48,855 bases of DNA from JAYTQQ01 sp043784965. Its GTDB lineage: Bacteria > Bdellovibrionota > Bdellovibrionia > Bdellovibrionales > JAMPXM01. The notes under the pieces were generated by a model. That model was given only the letters and a program-made list of their open reading frames with translations, ran no database searches and was not told the origin of the DNA. The stretch spans positions 1 to 48,855 of the forward strand of contig JAYVXS010000080.1 of assembly GCA_043784965.1 (NCBI GenBank). The letters run 5' to 3'. The first letter of the stretch is position 1; each line of letters begins with the position of its first letter. This document shows positions 1-7,997 of this stretch, piece after piece. The translations under genes were made by a program, and so were the position numbers.

Positions 1-414
1 AAATCCTTCGACGAACCCCAGCGCCACTTTATTTTCTGGTTTGCAGTAGGCAGCGATTCCATCCCAGTGCCGATCAATCATTTTGGCGAACTTTTCATAG
101 GGCACCAGCCTTTGCCATTTGAGCGACTCACACCAGTTGTCGAAGAACTTTCGTGCCCATGCTTCCGATTCGTAATCCCATAGCTGCGAGAACGATTCTT
201 TCAGCACGTATGCCGTGTTTAGTCTGTGATTCGCTGCCAGCAGCAGCTTCAAAGACTTCCGGCCATCAGAGGACAGGTTCTCGCGATTTGATAGCAAGAC
301 ATACTTCTGTCCTTTAATAAACTTTCGTTTGTTGCCGGTTACGCGCGCGTACTCTTGCTTTCGCACTTTATCCAAAGCCCCTCCAAGGTGACGGAGCACA
401 TGGTGAAGCACAAT
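1..414 (-). pseudogene. ISL3-family transposase remnant, C-terminal part, runs off the window
   Basis: Translating the minus strand from 414 down to 1 gives an uninterrupted frame matching the C-terminal half of ISL3-type DDE transposases. It holds a stretch like the family's histidine-containing block after the second catalytic Asp (HHVLRHLG), then LDKVRK, a basic GNKRKFIKGQ segment, LLSNRENL, LLAANHRLNTAYVLKE, LWDYESEAWA and finally GFVEG, which in the family precedes NNKI. The frame is closed upstream by TAG at 415-417, and no N-terminal helix-turn-helix or first catalytic Asp is present. The gene therefore lost its 5' half, and the rest lies beyond base 1. It sits directly behind the ArsR-type gene. 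The family assignment is from remembered conserved blocks. Confidence 0.75.
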
Positions 415-443
415 CTATTGTCGTTTATTTTCAAGAAGAATAT

Positions 444-713
444 CTAACAGCAGCTATCCTGCCGAAGTTTCATCATTTTTTCCGACCATTCCACTAAATA
501 GCGCTGATAATGGTCGAAGACCTTCCAGTCGATACAGTAGCGAGATCTCGGTCCATCAATAGTGCCCTTGACCAGACCGATCTCCTTTAGAGCCTTCAGA
601 TGCTGGCTTACTGTCGATTGAGCTAATGGGAGATCGACAACAAGGTCACCGCAAATACATTCTCCTTTTTCTGCGAGACTTTTTAAAATCGCTACCCTTG
701 CTGGGTGCGCCAA
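444..713 (-). CDS. ArsR-type winged-helix repressor, start codon probably lost
   Basis: The product is a small helix-turn-helix protein with the ArsR layout: AHPARVAILKSL in helix 1-2, a CIC pair in the position of the metal-binding ELCVC motif, QSTVSQHLKALKEIGLV as recognition helix, and a wing with RSRYCIDW. A C-terminal CC could join the metal site. The only start that can be proposed is TTG at 711-713, which removes the usual first helix residues. Upstream the frame stays open (VADFAKA fits the family) but has no ATG, GTG or TTG, and it runs into the hairpin element at 770-963. I infer that the natural start was replaced when that element arrived. The gene may be a pseudogene, or may start at a rare codon. 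No metal-resistance gene is adjacent. Confidence 0.75.
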   Translation of the reverse strand: MAHPARVAILKSLAEKGECICGDLVVDLPLAQSTVSQHLKALKEIGLVKGTIDGPRSRYCIDWKVFDHYQRYLVEWSEKMMKLRQDSCC

Positions 714-769
714 AGCTTTGGCGAAGTCTGCGACATTGATCTCTCTGCGTTGAAATTCTTCTTTTCTTG

Positions 770-963
770 CTAGCCCGGATATTTCATCAGATTTCTGTTG
801 CCCTCGCCGCTTCGCTATTCTGGGCGCTTCGCTCCTGGCGTTTTCGAGACCTTTTCATTGCGACAACCTGCTTTGAGGTTGCCTCACTCAAAGTTCTCTC
901 AAGCGCCAGGCCAGTCTGCGAATCAGCGATTTCACGACGAAACTGATGAAATATCCGGGCTAG
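770..963. repeat. Long hairpin element A (194 bp inverted repeat)
   Basis: The outer 21 bp (770-790 and 943-963) are perfect inverted copies beginning CTAGCCCGGATATTT. Pairing resumes further in, with CTGGCG against CGCCAG and AACCT against AGGTT around a CTTTG loop at 871-875, so almost the whole element can fold into one stem. The right arm encodes the last residues of the oppF frame, and the left arm lies in the open frame upstream of the arsR-type gene. Its ends resemble those of the element at 21819-22029. Confidence 0.85.
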
Positions 964-1945
964 AGTCTGTTAAGGCTGGAACCAATAAACAAGAAGTCTC
1001 ATGTGCCGAGCGAGTTTCTCGCAAAACAGGACGAGTCACGCGGCAATCCGAAATTGCAGATGGACATCTTGGATGAAAATGGCAGCCGGGCGGCGGATTA
1101 ATTGGGCTGGGTACATCTCCTACTAAAATAATGCGCTGATCTTTTTTGTGTGGATCTGGAACTGGAATAGCTGACAATAGGGCTTTAGTATATGGATGCT
1201 GTGGATGCCTATAGAGTTCTTCGGCATCAGCTAATTCAACTACCTTTCCGAGGTACATAACCGCGACTCGATTTGAAATATGCTCAACCACCTTCAAATC
1301 ATGTGCAATAAACAAATAGGTGAGGCCAAATTTTTGCTGTAGATCCATCAGCAAATTGATCACCTGTGCTTGAATTGAAACATCAAGAGCTGAGACAGGT
1401 TCATCACAAACTATAAACTGTGGTTCGACGGCAAGTGCTCGGGCGATACCAATGCGTTGACGTTGGCCGCCCGAAAACTCATGTGGATAGCGGTTGATGT
1501 GTTCTGGTCGCAATCCTACAATTTGTAAAAGTTCTTTAACGCGGTTTTGCCGATCACCCTTAGAGTTAAATAGATTGTGAATGATGAGTGGCTCGCCAAT
1601 AATTGAGCCCACCGTCATGCGTGGATTCAAGCTTGCATACGGATCTTGAAAAATAATTTGCATTTTTCGGCGCAGCGCCCGGAGCTCTTCACCTTTCAAT
1701 GTGGTGATATCTTGCCCCTCAAGAAAAATTTTGCCAGAAGACGACTCGATTAGGCGTATAATGCAACGACCAAGAGTTGATTTTCCGCAACCGCTTTCTC
1801 CGACTAAGCCAAGGGTTTCACCTTTTTTGATCTCAAGATCCACACCCTGAACGGCTTTCACGCTGGCAACTTCACGAGAGAAAAAACCACCCTTGATCGG
1901 AAAATTCTTGGTTAGATTTTCAACCTTTAAAAAAGCTTTTTCCAT
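932..1945 (-). CDS. oppF: Oligopeptide/dipeptide ABC importer, ATPase subunit OppF/DppF
   Basis: This ATP-binding subunit drives peptide import through the OppBC pore, at the cytoplasmic face. The sequence has Walker A GESGCGKS (49-56), Q-loop in IIFQDPYASLNP (98-108), signature FSGGQRQR (157-164), Walker B FIVCDE (177-182) and H-loop His215. The Opp/Dpp-specific C-terminal cysteine region, with Cys at 288, 294, 301 and 319, may hold an Fe-S cluster as reported for some homologues. It follows oppD by 11 bp as the last gene of the five-gene operon. The final residues (about SPDISSVSS) are encoded inside hairpin element A and lie beyond the normal family end, so the original C-terminus seems to have been replaced. 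OppF versus DppF cannot be decided from sequence. Confidence 0.9.
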   Translation of the reverse strand: MEKAFLKVENLTKNFPIKGGFFSREVASVKAVQGVDLEIKKGETLGLVGESGCGKSTLGRCIIRLIESSSGKIFLEGQDITTLKGEELRALRRKMQIIFQDPYASLNPRMTVGSIIGEPLIIHNLFNSKGDRQNRVKELLQIVGLRPEHINRYPHEFSGGQRQRIGIARALAVEPQFIVCDEPVSALDVSIQAQVINLLMDLQQKFGLTYLFIAHDLKVVEHISNRVAVMYLGKVVELADAEELYRHPQHPYTKALLSAIPVPDPHKKDQRIILVGDVPSPINPPPGCHFHPRCPSAISDCRVTRPVLRETRSAHETSCLLVPALTDSSPDISSVSS

Positions 1946-1956
1946 AAATTTACACC

Positions 1957-2952
1957 TTATTGTTTCTTATCAGCAGTTGCCGGAACTGGATGAAAGCAGG
2001 CGACTAAATGTATTCCATCTACCGCTTTAATTTCGGGATCTCTCGATTTGCAATCCTCTTGTGCGAAGTCACAGCGATCATTAAATCTACAGCCCTTTGG
2101 AATGTTCAAAAGATTGGGGACAAGTCCTTTAATGGTTTGCAAGCGCTCACGTCGATGGCCGGTTTCAAAATGCGGGATAGAATCCAAAAGACCCTTTGTA
2201 TAGCGGTGTCTTGGTCGGTAAAAAATATCTTCGGCAGAACCATACTCAACAATTCTTCCGGCATACATGACGGCAACAAAGTCACAAGTCTCTGCAACCA
2301 CACCGAGATCGTGCGTAATGAGAATCATCGAGGCATTGAACTCACGCTGGAGCTTTCGAATGAGCTCTAAGATTTGCGCCTGGATCGTAACGTCGAGTGC
2401 AGTGGTGGGCTCATCGGCAATCAATAAACTTGGATTGCAAGAAAGTGCCATGGCAATCATAACTCTTTGGCGCATTCCGCCCGAAAGTTGATGTGGATAC
2501 TCATCGACCCGTTTATCGGGTTCAGGAATTCCAACAAGCTTAAGCATATCAATGGTTTTTTCTCGAACTTGCTTTGAATTCAGGCCCTTTTGGTGAAGTG
2601 CAATGGCCTCGGCAATTTGATATCCACAAGTAAAGACTGGATTCAATGAAGTCATTGGCTCTTGAAAGATCATGGCAATGTCATTGCCTCTTATTTTGCG
2701 CATCTCTTCTTCTGAAAGTTTAAGTAAATCTTTGCCATTAAAAAGAATTTCACCGCCAACGATATTTCCCGGAGGAGTTGGAATCAAACGCATGATTGAA
2801 AGGGAGGTGACCGATTTTCCGCAGCCGCTTTCACCTACAATACCAAGGGTCTTGCCCTTTTCTAGAGTAAATGAAATGTCATCCACGGCCAGAAAAGTGC
2901 CATCATCGGTACGAAACTGAGTTTTCAAATTTTTTACTTCAAGTAAGGACAC
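1957..2952 (-). CDS. oppD: Oligopeptide/dipeptide ABC importer, ATPase subunit OppD/DppD
   Basis: This is the partner ATPase of OppF. Visible motifs are Walker A GESGCGKS (40-47), Q-loop in IFQEPMTSLNP, signature LSGGMRQR (156-163), Walker B LLIADE (176-181), H-loop in LITHDLGV, and the C-terminal cysteine region with GCRFNDRCDFAQEDC. The length of 331 aa is normal for the family. Translation starts at GTG (2950-2952) with GAGG about 8 bases upstream. The gene follows oppC by 15 bp and precedes oppF by 11 bp, so all are probably on one transcript. The OppD versus DppD name is chosen by operon layout only. Confidence 0.92.
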   Translation of the reverse strand: MSLLEVKNLKTQFRTDDGTFLAVDDISFTLEKGKTLGIVGESGCGKSVTSLSIMRLIPTPPGNIVGGEILFNGKDLLKLSEEEMRKIRGNDIAMIFQEPMTSLNPVFTCGYQIAEAIALHQKGLNSKQVREKTIDMLKLVGIPEPDKRVDEYPHQLSGGMRQRVMIAMALSCNPSLLIADEPTTALDVTIQAQILELIRKLQREFNASMILITHDLGVVAETCDFVAVMYAGRIVEYGSAEDIFYRPRHRYTKGLLDSIPHFETGHRRERLQTIKGLVPNLLNIPKGCRFNDRCDFAQEDCKSRDPEIKAVDGIHLVACFHPVPATADKKQ

Positions 2953-2967
2953 TTCGTCTACCTCGCG

Positions 2968-3882
2968 CTATCGGTTTTTTAGTTTCGGATCCAGAGCTTC
3001 TCTGAGAGCATCATTAAACAAATTAAATGACAGAATCAGACCAAACATAAAAATAGTACCGGCAAATAAATTTCCAAAAAATGGCCGAGCCAGTTCAAGG
3101 GCGGCATCCTCAAGCATGACTCCCCAAGAGGGCACACTTGGCTCAACACCAAGACCAATATAGCTCAGAATCACCTCAAATTTAATAGCCGAGACAAATC
3201 CTAGACCAAATTGAACGAAAGCAATGTGGGTTACATTCGGAAGGATATGTATGAAGATGCGTCGATTATGGCTCGCACCCAGAGCGCAAGCCGCAACAAC
3301 ATATTCTTTCTCTTTATGTTTCAAAAATTCAGCTCTAACCAGTCGGCATAAAGTCACCCAAGAGGTAAGGCCGACGGCGATGAAGACCGTGGTCAGGCCT
3401 CTTCCCAAAACAAAAGAAAGTGAAGGGACTAACAAAATATAGGGAACAGAATCCACTGTTGTATAAAGCCAAGTAATCATCGCATCGGTTTTACCACCGA
3501 AATAACCAGCGAGTGCACCAAGAATCATACCGATGAGAAGAGAGATCGCACTTGAGACAACACCGACACTCATGGCCGTTGCAATTCCGTGAACCGCGCG
3601 GGCAAGAATATCTCGTCCAAACAAATCAAATCCAAAGGGGTGAAAAAAACTCGCAGCACCGTGAGCAGCACCTTGATTAGGCAGTGCAAAATTTGGAAAA
3701 ATCAGTCCCAGCTTTGCGGCAAGGGCAAGTAGGCAATAAAACACAATGATATAAAAGCTGATGACGGCGACTTTATCCCGACGCAGTCTAAGATAGGCAT
3801 CCCACCACAAAGAATTTCGCGATTTTAAGGTCTCAGGTTGTGAGGTTAGGGCGGTCGAGGTCATTTCTGAAATCATAGTCAA
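2968..3882 (-). CDS. oppC: Peptide ABC importer, inner-membrane permease OppC/DppC
   Basis: This is one of two pore-forming subunits of the peptide importer. A cytoplasmic N-terminal tail of about 35 residues precedes the first membrane helix (AVISFYIIVFYCLLALAA). The FGFDLFGRDILARAVHGIATAM segment, broken here for the reader as FGRDILARAVHGI, is the hallmark after helix 1. The ATPase-coupling EAA loop is seen around EYVVAACALGASHNRRIFIHI, centred near residue 200. About six membrane segments are present. Its ATG overlaps the oppB stop by 4 bases (ATGA), implying coupled translation. The length of 304 aa is typical. Confidence 0.92.
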   Translation of the reverse strand: MTMISEMTSTALTSQPETLKSRNSLWWDAYLRLRRDKVAVISFYIIVFYCLLALAAKLGLIFPNFALPNQGAAHGAASFFHPFGFDLFGRDILARAVHGIATAMSVGVVSSAISLLIGMILGALAGYFGGKTDAMITWLYTTVDSVPYILLVPSLSFVLGRGLTTVFIAVGLTSWVTLCRLVRAEFLKHKEKEYVVAACALGASHNRRIFIHILPNVTHIAFVQFGLGFVSAIKFEVILSYIGLGVEPSVPSWGVMLEDAALELARPFFGNLFAGTIFMFGLILSFNLFNDALREALDPKLKNR

Positions 3883-4781
3883 CTCAACTTTATTCGCGGG
3901 TCAACAGCCGCATAAAGTATGTCAGCCAGCAGGGTCAAAAGCATGTAAAGAACAGAAACGATCACCGTCATTGCCTTAATGACCGGAAAATCTGAGTCTT
4001 GAAAAGCCTTAATGAGCAATCCACCCAGGCCAGGAATACTAAAAAAGTGCTCGACTAAAAAAGTACCAGTAATGATAAAGGGAAGCTCAATTACAATAAC
4101 CGTAATAATTGGGATAAGTGCATTTTTCAAAATATGCTGAGTGAAAACACGGTACTGACTTACGCCCTTTGCGCGTGCGGTTCGTACATAGTCTTGAAAG
4201 AGTTCATCGGTGATCACACTTCGGTATATCAAAATACTTGGTCCCAAATTTAAGATAAACAAAATCAGCCAGGGCAAAAGAAGATATTGCCAACGACCAA
4301 TCCAGTCAGGATCCCAACCAGAGATCGGAAAAATCCCGAATTTATAGGCAAGCGTATACTGAAGAACGATAATATAAACTAACGAGCTAATACTTAAAAG
4401 CCCAAGACAAACCAACATAGTCGCCTTATCAAAAAACCTAGCTCGATAGAAGACGGCGAGTAGTGCGAGTGCAATACAGAACAAAATAGAAAAAATTTCA
4501 ACGGGTATGGTCAAACACAATGATGCGCCGATGCCGTCGCTAATCATTGTAGCGATGGTTTGCTTGGTGGCCCAACTTCGACCGTAGTCAAAAGTTGCAA
4601 TTTGTTTGACGAAAAATAAATACTGTTCGGGAAGTGAGCGATTGATGCCAAGTTCTGAACGCAAGCTTTGAATGAGTTCAGGTGTGGCATGGCGGCCGGC
4701 GAACCTGAGCGCAGGGTCGCCACCAAAGACATTAAACAAACAAAATGTCAGCAGGGTGATCCCGAACAGAATCGGAATCAT
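3879..4781 (-). CDS. oppB: Peptide ABC importer, inner-membrane permease OppB/DppB
   Basis: This is the second pore subunit. It carries the family features ILFGITLLTFCLFNVFGGDPA at the N-terminus (first helix), ATFDYGRSW, the coupling loop YVRTARAKGVSQYRVF, and a final LLADILYAAVDPRIKL. The first ATG (4781) leaves out the usual N-terminal LRR-type tail, yet the frame upstream is open and reads KIFIYSLRRTLY, as expected for the family. An AAGAGG ribosome-binding sequence lies 6 bases before an in-frame ATT at about 4814, so the true start may be that ATT, or a CTG. The gene lies 70 bp after oppA and overlaps oppC by 4 bases. Confidence 0.9.
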   Translation of the reverse strand: MIPILFGITLLTFCLFNVFGGDPALRFAGRHATPELIQSLRSELGINRSLPEQYLFFVKQIATFDYGRSWATKQTIATMISDGIGASLCLTIPVEIFSILFCIALALLAVFYRARFFDKATMLVCLGLLSISSLVYIIVLQYTLAYKFGIFPISGWDPDWIGRWQYLLLPWLILFILNLGPSILIYRSVITDELFQDYVRTARAKGVSQYRVFTQHILKNALIPIITVIVIELPFIITGTFLVEHFFSIPGLGGLLIKAFQDSDFPVIKAMTVIVSVLYMLLTLLADILYAAVDPRIKLS

Positions 4782-4851
4782 ATAAAGTGTTCGTCTCAGA
4801 CTATAAATAAAAATCTTTGGCCTCTTTACAGTTTAGCTGTTTACAAATTAG

Positions 4852-6606
4852 CTACAATTTAGCTTTGAGTTCCGCACGTTTTTTTGCATCGACCTTCATG
4901 TATTTAGCATAATCGAGAATCATATAAGAAAATTTGAAGTTATTGAGCCAACCATGCTGAATATTGTAGTATTGACGATGTAACTCGAGAATCTGCGGAG
5001 TTTCGTCTACTACGATGTCGCGCATTTTATGATAAAGTTGATCGCGCTCACTACCCGGTGGCAATAGCAAAGATTTTTCGTATAGCTTATCAAATTCAGG
5101 ATGCGAAAAATTTGAATCATTTGGACCAGGACTAATGTTCTTCGAGTAGAAGAGTTGCAAGAAATCTTGGCCATCCGGATAATCAGCGGTCCAAGAAATT
5201 CCAAATATTTGAGCCTTCATATTTTTGATTTTATCTTGAAATTGTGGCCAAGTATTTGAACTGATGACGACTTTAATTCCAATGGCCGCCATATTCTGTT
5301 GAAAATATTCGGCCTGTTGGCGGTTTTTTGAATCTGAAATGGATTCAAAAGTCAGCTCCGGAAGTCCCTTGCCCTCCGGATATCCAGCTTTGGCTAAAAG
5401 TTTTTTTGCCTGTTCCAGATCTAGTTTCTGATAAGGGTTTACAAAATTTGCGTCATAACCCGGGACATCAGGTGGAATTGGGCCATGGGCCGGAATGGCA
5501 TGGCCATTTTGAAATTTGTTAGCAACGCCCAACGAGTTATGCGCCAAGCTCATTGCACGTCGCAGATCTCTATTTTTTCCTAATATTGGGTCCTTCATAT
5601 TCATTGAAACATATGTGTAATCATCGCCAGAGGTAATACTAAGTTTCATTCCTTTGGCGGTGTTTTCGGGTCTGACTTTTTTGTCGAGAATCATGGCGTC
5701 ATAATTGTCAGATGGGAGCTCGCCGAAATCAAAATTGCCCTTCATAAAATTTTGCCAGCGCGGAGCATCCTCAGGCATTTCAACAAAAACAACTTTATCG
5801 GCAAAGGGAATTGGCTTACCCGCATCTTCAAGTAATCCGGCCTCTTTATCTCCAGCAGCACCCTCTGTAGGATAAGTTTCTTGATGATAACCTGGAAAGC
5901 GCTTCAAGGTAATTTTAGAATTTCGCACCCAAGAATCGAACATAAAGGGTCCTGTTCCTACCGGATGATTTAAAAATTCCTTGCCATACTTTTCAATGGC
6001 TTCTTTTGGTACAGCATAAGTGTATGGCAAGGTGAGAACGTAAAGAAGTTGGTAATAGGGCTGATTGAGCTTGATGATGAGTGTATAATCATCTGGAGCC
6101 TGCAAGCCTTCAATGGCAGTTGAGTAGTCTGCCTTTTTTTCTTTGAGCAGAGCGACCCATTCATTGAGTCCTTTAATTTTGCCGTCTAGAATCCAGAAAC
6201 CATCATTTAGGGTTGATGGGTCTGCCAGTCTTCTAAACGAGTAAATGAAGTCTTGCGCCACAAGATCGCGACCCTTGCCACCAGAAAAAGCCGGATCATC
6301 ATGAAACTTTATACCTTTACGAATTTTAAAAGTATAAGTAAGGCCCTTGTCTGAAATGCTAGGCATGCCATCGGCAAGTGAAGGAATGACTTCATATGGA
6401 CGTTTTAAGTAGTGATATCTGAGGAGTCCCTCATAGACTTGCGCTATTACGGTACCAGAATAGATATCGCTTGAGTGAACCGGGTCGAATCCTTTAACCG
6501 CCGCCCGAACCGGAATGTAAATTCCATTGTCGTTTTCGTCAGTTTTTTTTGTACATGCGGCTAAAACAAAACTAAGTGTGAGTAGGCCGAAAAGTAGTTT
6601 TAACAT
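4852..6606 (-). CDS. oppA: Peptide-binding lipoprotein of the ABC importer (SBP family 5)
   Basis: This extracytoplasmic receptor delivers peptides to OppBCDF. I start it at ATG 6606, which gives a clean lipoprotein signal (MLKLLFGLLTLSFVLAAC, Cys about residue 18) and has GGGAGAA 7 bases upstream. A longer frame to 6663 exists but lacks these. Family-5 features follow: VRAAVKGFDPVHSSD, YEGLLRY, LADGMPSISDKGLTYTFKIR, GTGPFMFDSW, then VSMNMKDPILGKNRDLRRAM in the second lobe, and AKKLLAKAGYPEGKGLP. At 584 aa it is somewhat long for the family, with an insertion near VEMPEDAPRWQNF. It is the first gene of the operon and carries tandem repeats in its upstream region. Confidence 0.92.
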   Translation of the reverse strand: MLKLLFGLLTLSFVLAACTKKTDENDNGIYIPVRAAVKGFDPVHSSDIYSGTVIAQVYEGLLRYHYLKRPYEVIPSLADGMPSISDKGLTYTFKIRKGIKFHDDPAFSGGKGRDLVAQDFIYSFRRLADPSTLNDGFWILDGKIKGLNEWVALLKEKKADYSTAIEGLQAPDDYTLIIKLNQPYYQLLYVLTLPYTYAVPKEAIEKYGKEFLNHPVGTGPFMFDSWVRNSKITLKRFPGYHQETYPTEGAAGDKEAGLLEDAGKPIPFADKVVFVEMPEDAPRWQNFMKGNFDFGELPSDNYDAMILDKKVRPENTAKGMKLSITSGDDYTYVSMNMKDPILGKNRDLRRAMSLAHNSLGVANKFQNGHAIPAHGPIPPDVPGYDANFVNPYQKLDLEQAKKLLAKAGYPEGKGLPELTFESISDSKNRQQAEYFQQNMAAIGIKVVISSNTWPQFQDKIKNMKAQIFGISWTADYPDGQDFLQLFYSKNISPGPNDSNFSHPEFDKLYEKSLLLPPGSERDQLYHKMRDIVVDETPQILELHRQYYNIQHGWLNNFKFSYMILDYAKYMKVDAKKRAELKAKL

Positions 6607-6643
6607 GAGGTTCTCCCAATTTTCTAGATGTGCAATTGCCCAA

Positions 6644-6690
6644 GATACAACGTAAGGATACAAGGTAAAGATACAACGTAAGGATACATC
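6644..6690. repeat. 13-bp tandem repeat upstream of oppA
   Basis: Units GATACAACGTAAG, GATACAAGGTAAA, GATACAACGTAAG and a partial GATACATCC follow one another, making about 3.6 copies with period 13. They lie in the 147-bp gap between the divergent oppA and methyltransferase genes, 38 bases upstream of the oppA start. They could sit in the oppA leader or promoter. Confidence 0.85.
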
Positions 6691-6753
6691 CTTGATTTCT
6701 ATTTGGCTCGTTTAAAATTGTCAAACCCCAGCCGGATGTGATGAACTCTAAAA

Positions 6754-7410
6754 ATGCGCTTAAAGACCCCAGATGCTACGCTTGATTATATAAATAAGCT
6801 TTATGAGCCGCAAAATATCGGCTTGAGTTCATTGCTCTCTAGGCTTGAATCTCATGGGCGATTGGGCATAAACGTTGGCTTGATTGAGGCGCAATTAATC
6901 AAGATTCTCATTCGACTGTACCAACCAAAAAAAATTGTCGAATGTGGAACACTTTTTGGATACTCGACAATTCAAATGACTCGAGCCCTTACGAAAGATG
7001 CTCATATTTTTACCATCGAACGAGATATCAGGGCCGCCGAGCAAGCAAGAATTAGTTTTGAAGAAGCGCAGGTGAGCGAACAGGTCAGCCTAATAGTGGG
7101 TGAAATGGAAGATAAACTTGCAGAGCTTTCTGCTAAGGCTCCTTTTGATATGATATTTATTGATCATAACAAATCAGGTTACGTCATGGCTCTTGAATGG
7201 GCGGAGCATAATCTTCGACGTGGGGGATTGATCATTGCGGATAACACACTGCTTTGGGGTGAAGTTGCGGGAGTTGAGGTAGAGCGGGCTTCTAAAAAAC
7301 AGCTCGAGGGAATGAGGCGCTTTAATCTATTACTCAGCGATGCAAATAAATACACCTCGATCTTATTGCCAACCAGCGAAGGCCTCAGCATTGCGATAAA
7401 AGAATTTTGA
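6754..7410 (+). CDS. SAM-dependent O-methyltransferase, caffeoyl-CoA/catechol type
   Basis: This is a Rossmann-fold methyltransferase of the O-methyltransferase family 3 (COMT/CCoAOMT-like). Motif I is VECGTLFGYSTI, which binds SAM. Motif II is the acidic FTIERD at the end of strand 2, and FDMIFIDHNKSGY carries the metal-binding/catalytic Asp. LRRGGLIIADNTLLWGEV has the Asp-Asn pair that also binds the divalent metal, and LLPTSEGLSIAIK closes the fold. The length of 218 aa is normal. It is divergent from oppA. The substrate cannot be predicted; bacterial members methylate catechols, flavonoids or tRNA-like substrates (TrmR). Confidence 0.88.
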   Translation: MRLKTPDATLDYINKLYEPQNIGLSSLLSRLESHGRLGINVGLIEAQLIKILIRLYQPKKIVECGTLFGYSTIQMTRALTKDAHIFTIERDIRAAEQARISFEEAQVSEQVSLIVGEMEDKLAELSAKAPFDMIFIDHNKSGYVMALEWAEHNLRRGGLIIADNTLLWGEVAGVEVERASKKQLEGMRRFNLLLSDANKYTSILLPTSEGLSIAIKEF

Positions 7411-7496
7411 TTTCCTAGACGTAAGTCTGTTGGTATCAACTAGCATTCACTTAGTTTTTGATCCATTTTCAGTGCGGCAAATATAAAGGGCCAAAT

Positions 7497-7539
7497 TTGA
7501 CTTCACTTGAATTTGCCGGCTATATGAGAGTGATTCTCA
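7497..7539 (+). promoter_or_regulatory. Sigma-70-type promoter with overlapping Fur-box-like operator
   Basis: TTGACT (7497-7502) and TATATG (7521-7526) are spaced 18 bp. TGAGAGTGATTCTCA (7525-7539) overlaps the -10 and start region and matches the Fur 7-1-7 consensus TGATAATnATTATCA at 11 of 14 defined positions. It precedes the cupredoxin-FTR1 iron-uptake genes, which is where Fur control is expected. Confidence 0.7.
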
Positions 7540-7560
7540 AGTCCAAAGAGGTAAAAATAT

Positions 7561-7878
7561 ATGAAAAGCTTAGTACTCATTCTTGCATTTGCGAATATTT
7601 CGATGGCGGGAGAGCTTAAGGTTTTTCATATTAATGTGAAGGATGGAATATTTAGTCCGAGCAGTATTCAAATTCCGGCCGGAGAAAAGGTACAACTTGA
7701 AGTACAGAATACCGGGGTATCAACTGAAGAATTTGAAAGCGTAGATTTAAATCGTGAAAAAGTAGTGTCACCCGGTCAAACAATCAAGCTATTCATCGGC
7801 CCACTAGCTAAGGGTGAATATAAGTTTTTTGGTGATTTTCACAAAGATACCGCACACGGATTAATCATTGTTCAGTAA
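7561..7878 (+). CDS. Periplasmic cupredoxin-like protein of an FTR1 iron-uptake system
   Basis: This small exported protein has a signal peptide (residues 1-17, ending SMAG) and a single cupredoxin-like beta-sandwich. The core reads FHINVKDGIFSPSSIQIPAG, then VQLEVQNTG, TEEFES, REKVVSPGQ and KGEYKFFGDFH, similar to the cupredoxin domain of EfeO and to the P19-type partners of FTR1 permeases. It may bind or oxidise ferrous iron or copper and hand iron to the permease. Typical Cys/Met copper ligands of blue-copper proteins are absent, but His and Glu residues are present. RBS AAAGAGG is followed by ATG 9 bases downstream. It is the first gene behind the Fur-box-like promoter. The role is inferred from family and neighbour. 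Confidence 0.75.
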   Translation: MKSLVLILAFANISMAGELKVFHINVKDGIFSPSSIQIPAGEKVQLEVQNTGVSTEEFESVDLNREKVVSPGQTIKLFIGPLAKGEYKFFGDFHKDTAHGLIIVQ

Positions 7879-7897
7879 AGAGTGAGTTGAAAGCCCT

Positions 7898-7985
7898 GGT
7901 TTGAAATCATGGGTTTGAAATCATGGGTTTAAAGGTCATGGGTTTAAAGGTCATAGGTTTAAAGGTCATAGGTTTAAAGGTCATT
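7898..7985. repeat. Six-unit tandem repeat (14/15 bp) before the FTR1 gene
   Basis: Two units of GGTTTGAAATCATG are followed by four of GGTTTAAAGGTCATR. The array fills nearly the whole gap between the cupredoxin stop and the FTR1 ATG, ending 12 bases before it. Each 15-bp unit carries AAAGG, a possible weak ribosome-binding sequence, and no better one precedes the FTR1 start. There are no spacers, so it is not a CRISPR. Confidence 0.9.
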
Positions 7986-7997
7986 GAGTAGAAAAAT

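Noticed and set aside
798..1076. Plus-strand frame of 92 codons
   Set aside because: It lies on hairpin A and antisense to the oppF 3' end, with no ribosome-binding site and no family features.
2008..2370. Plus-strand frame of 120 codons
   Set aside because: It is antisense to oppD, which has all ABC ATPase motifs.
7898..7985. Possible CRISPR array
   Set aside because: The units are contiguous without spacers and only 14-15 bp long.
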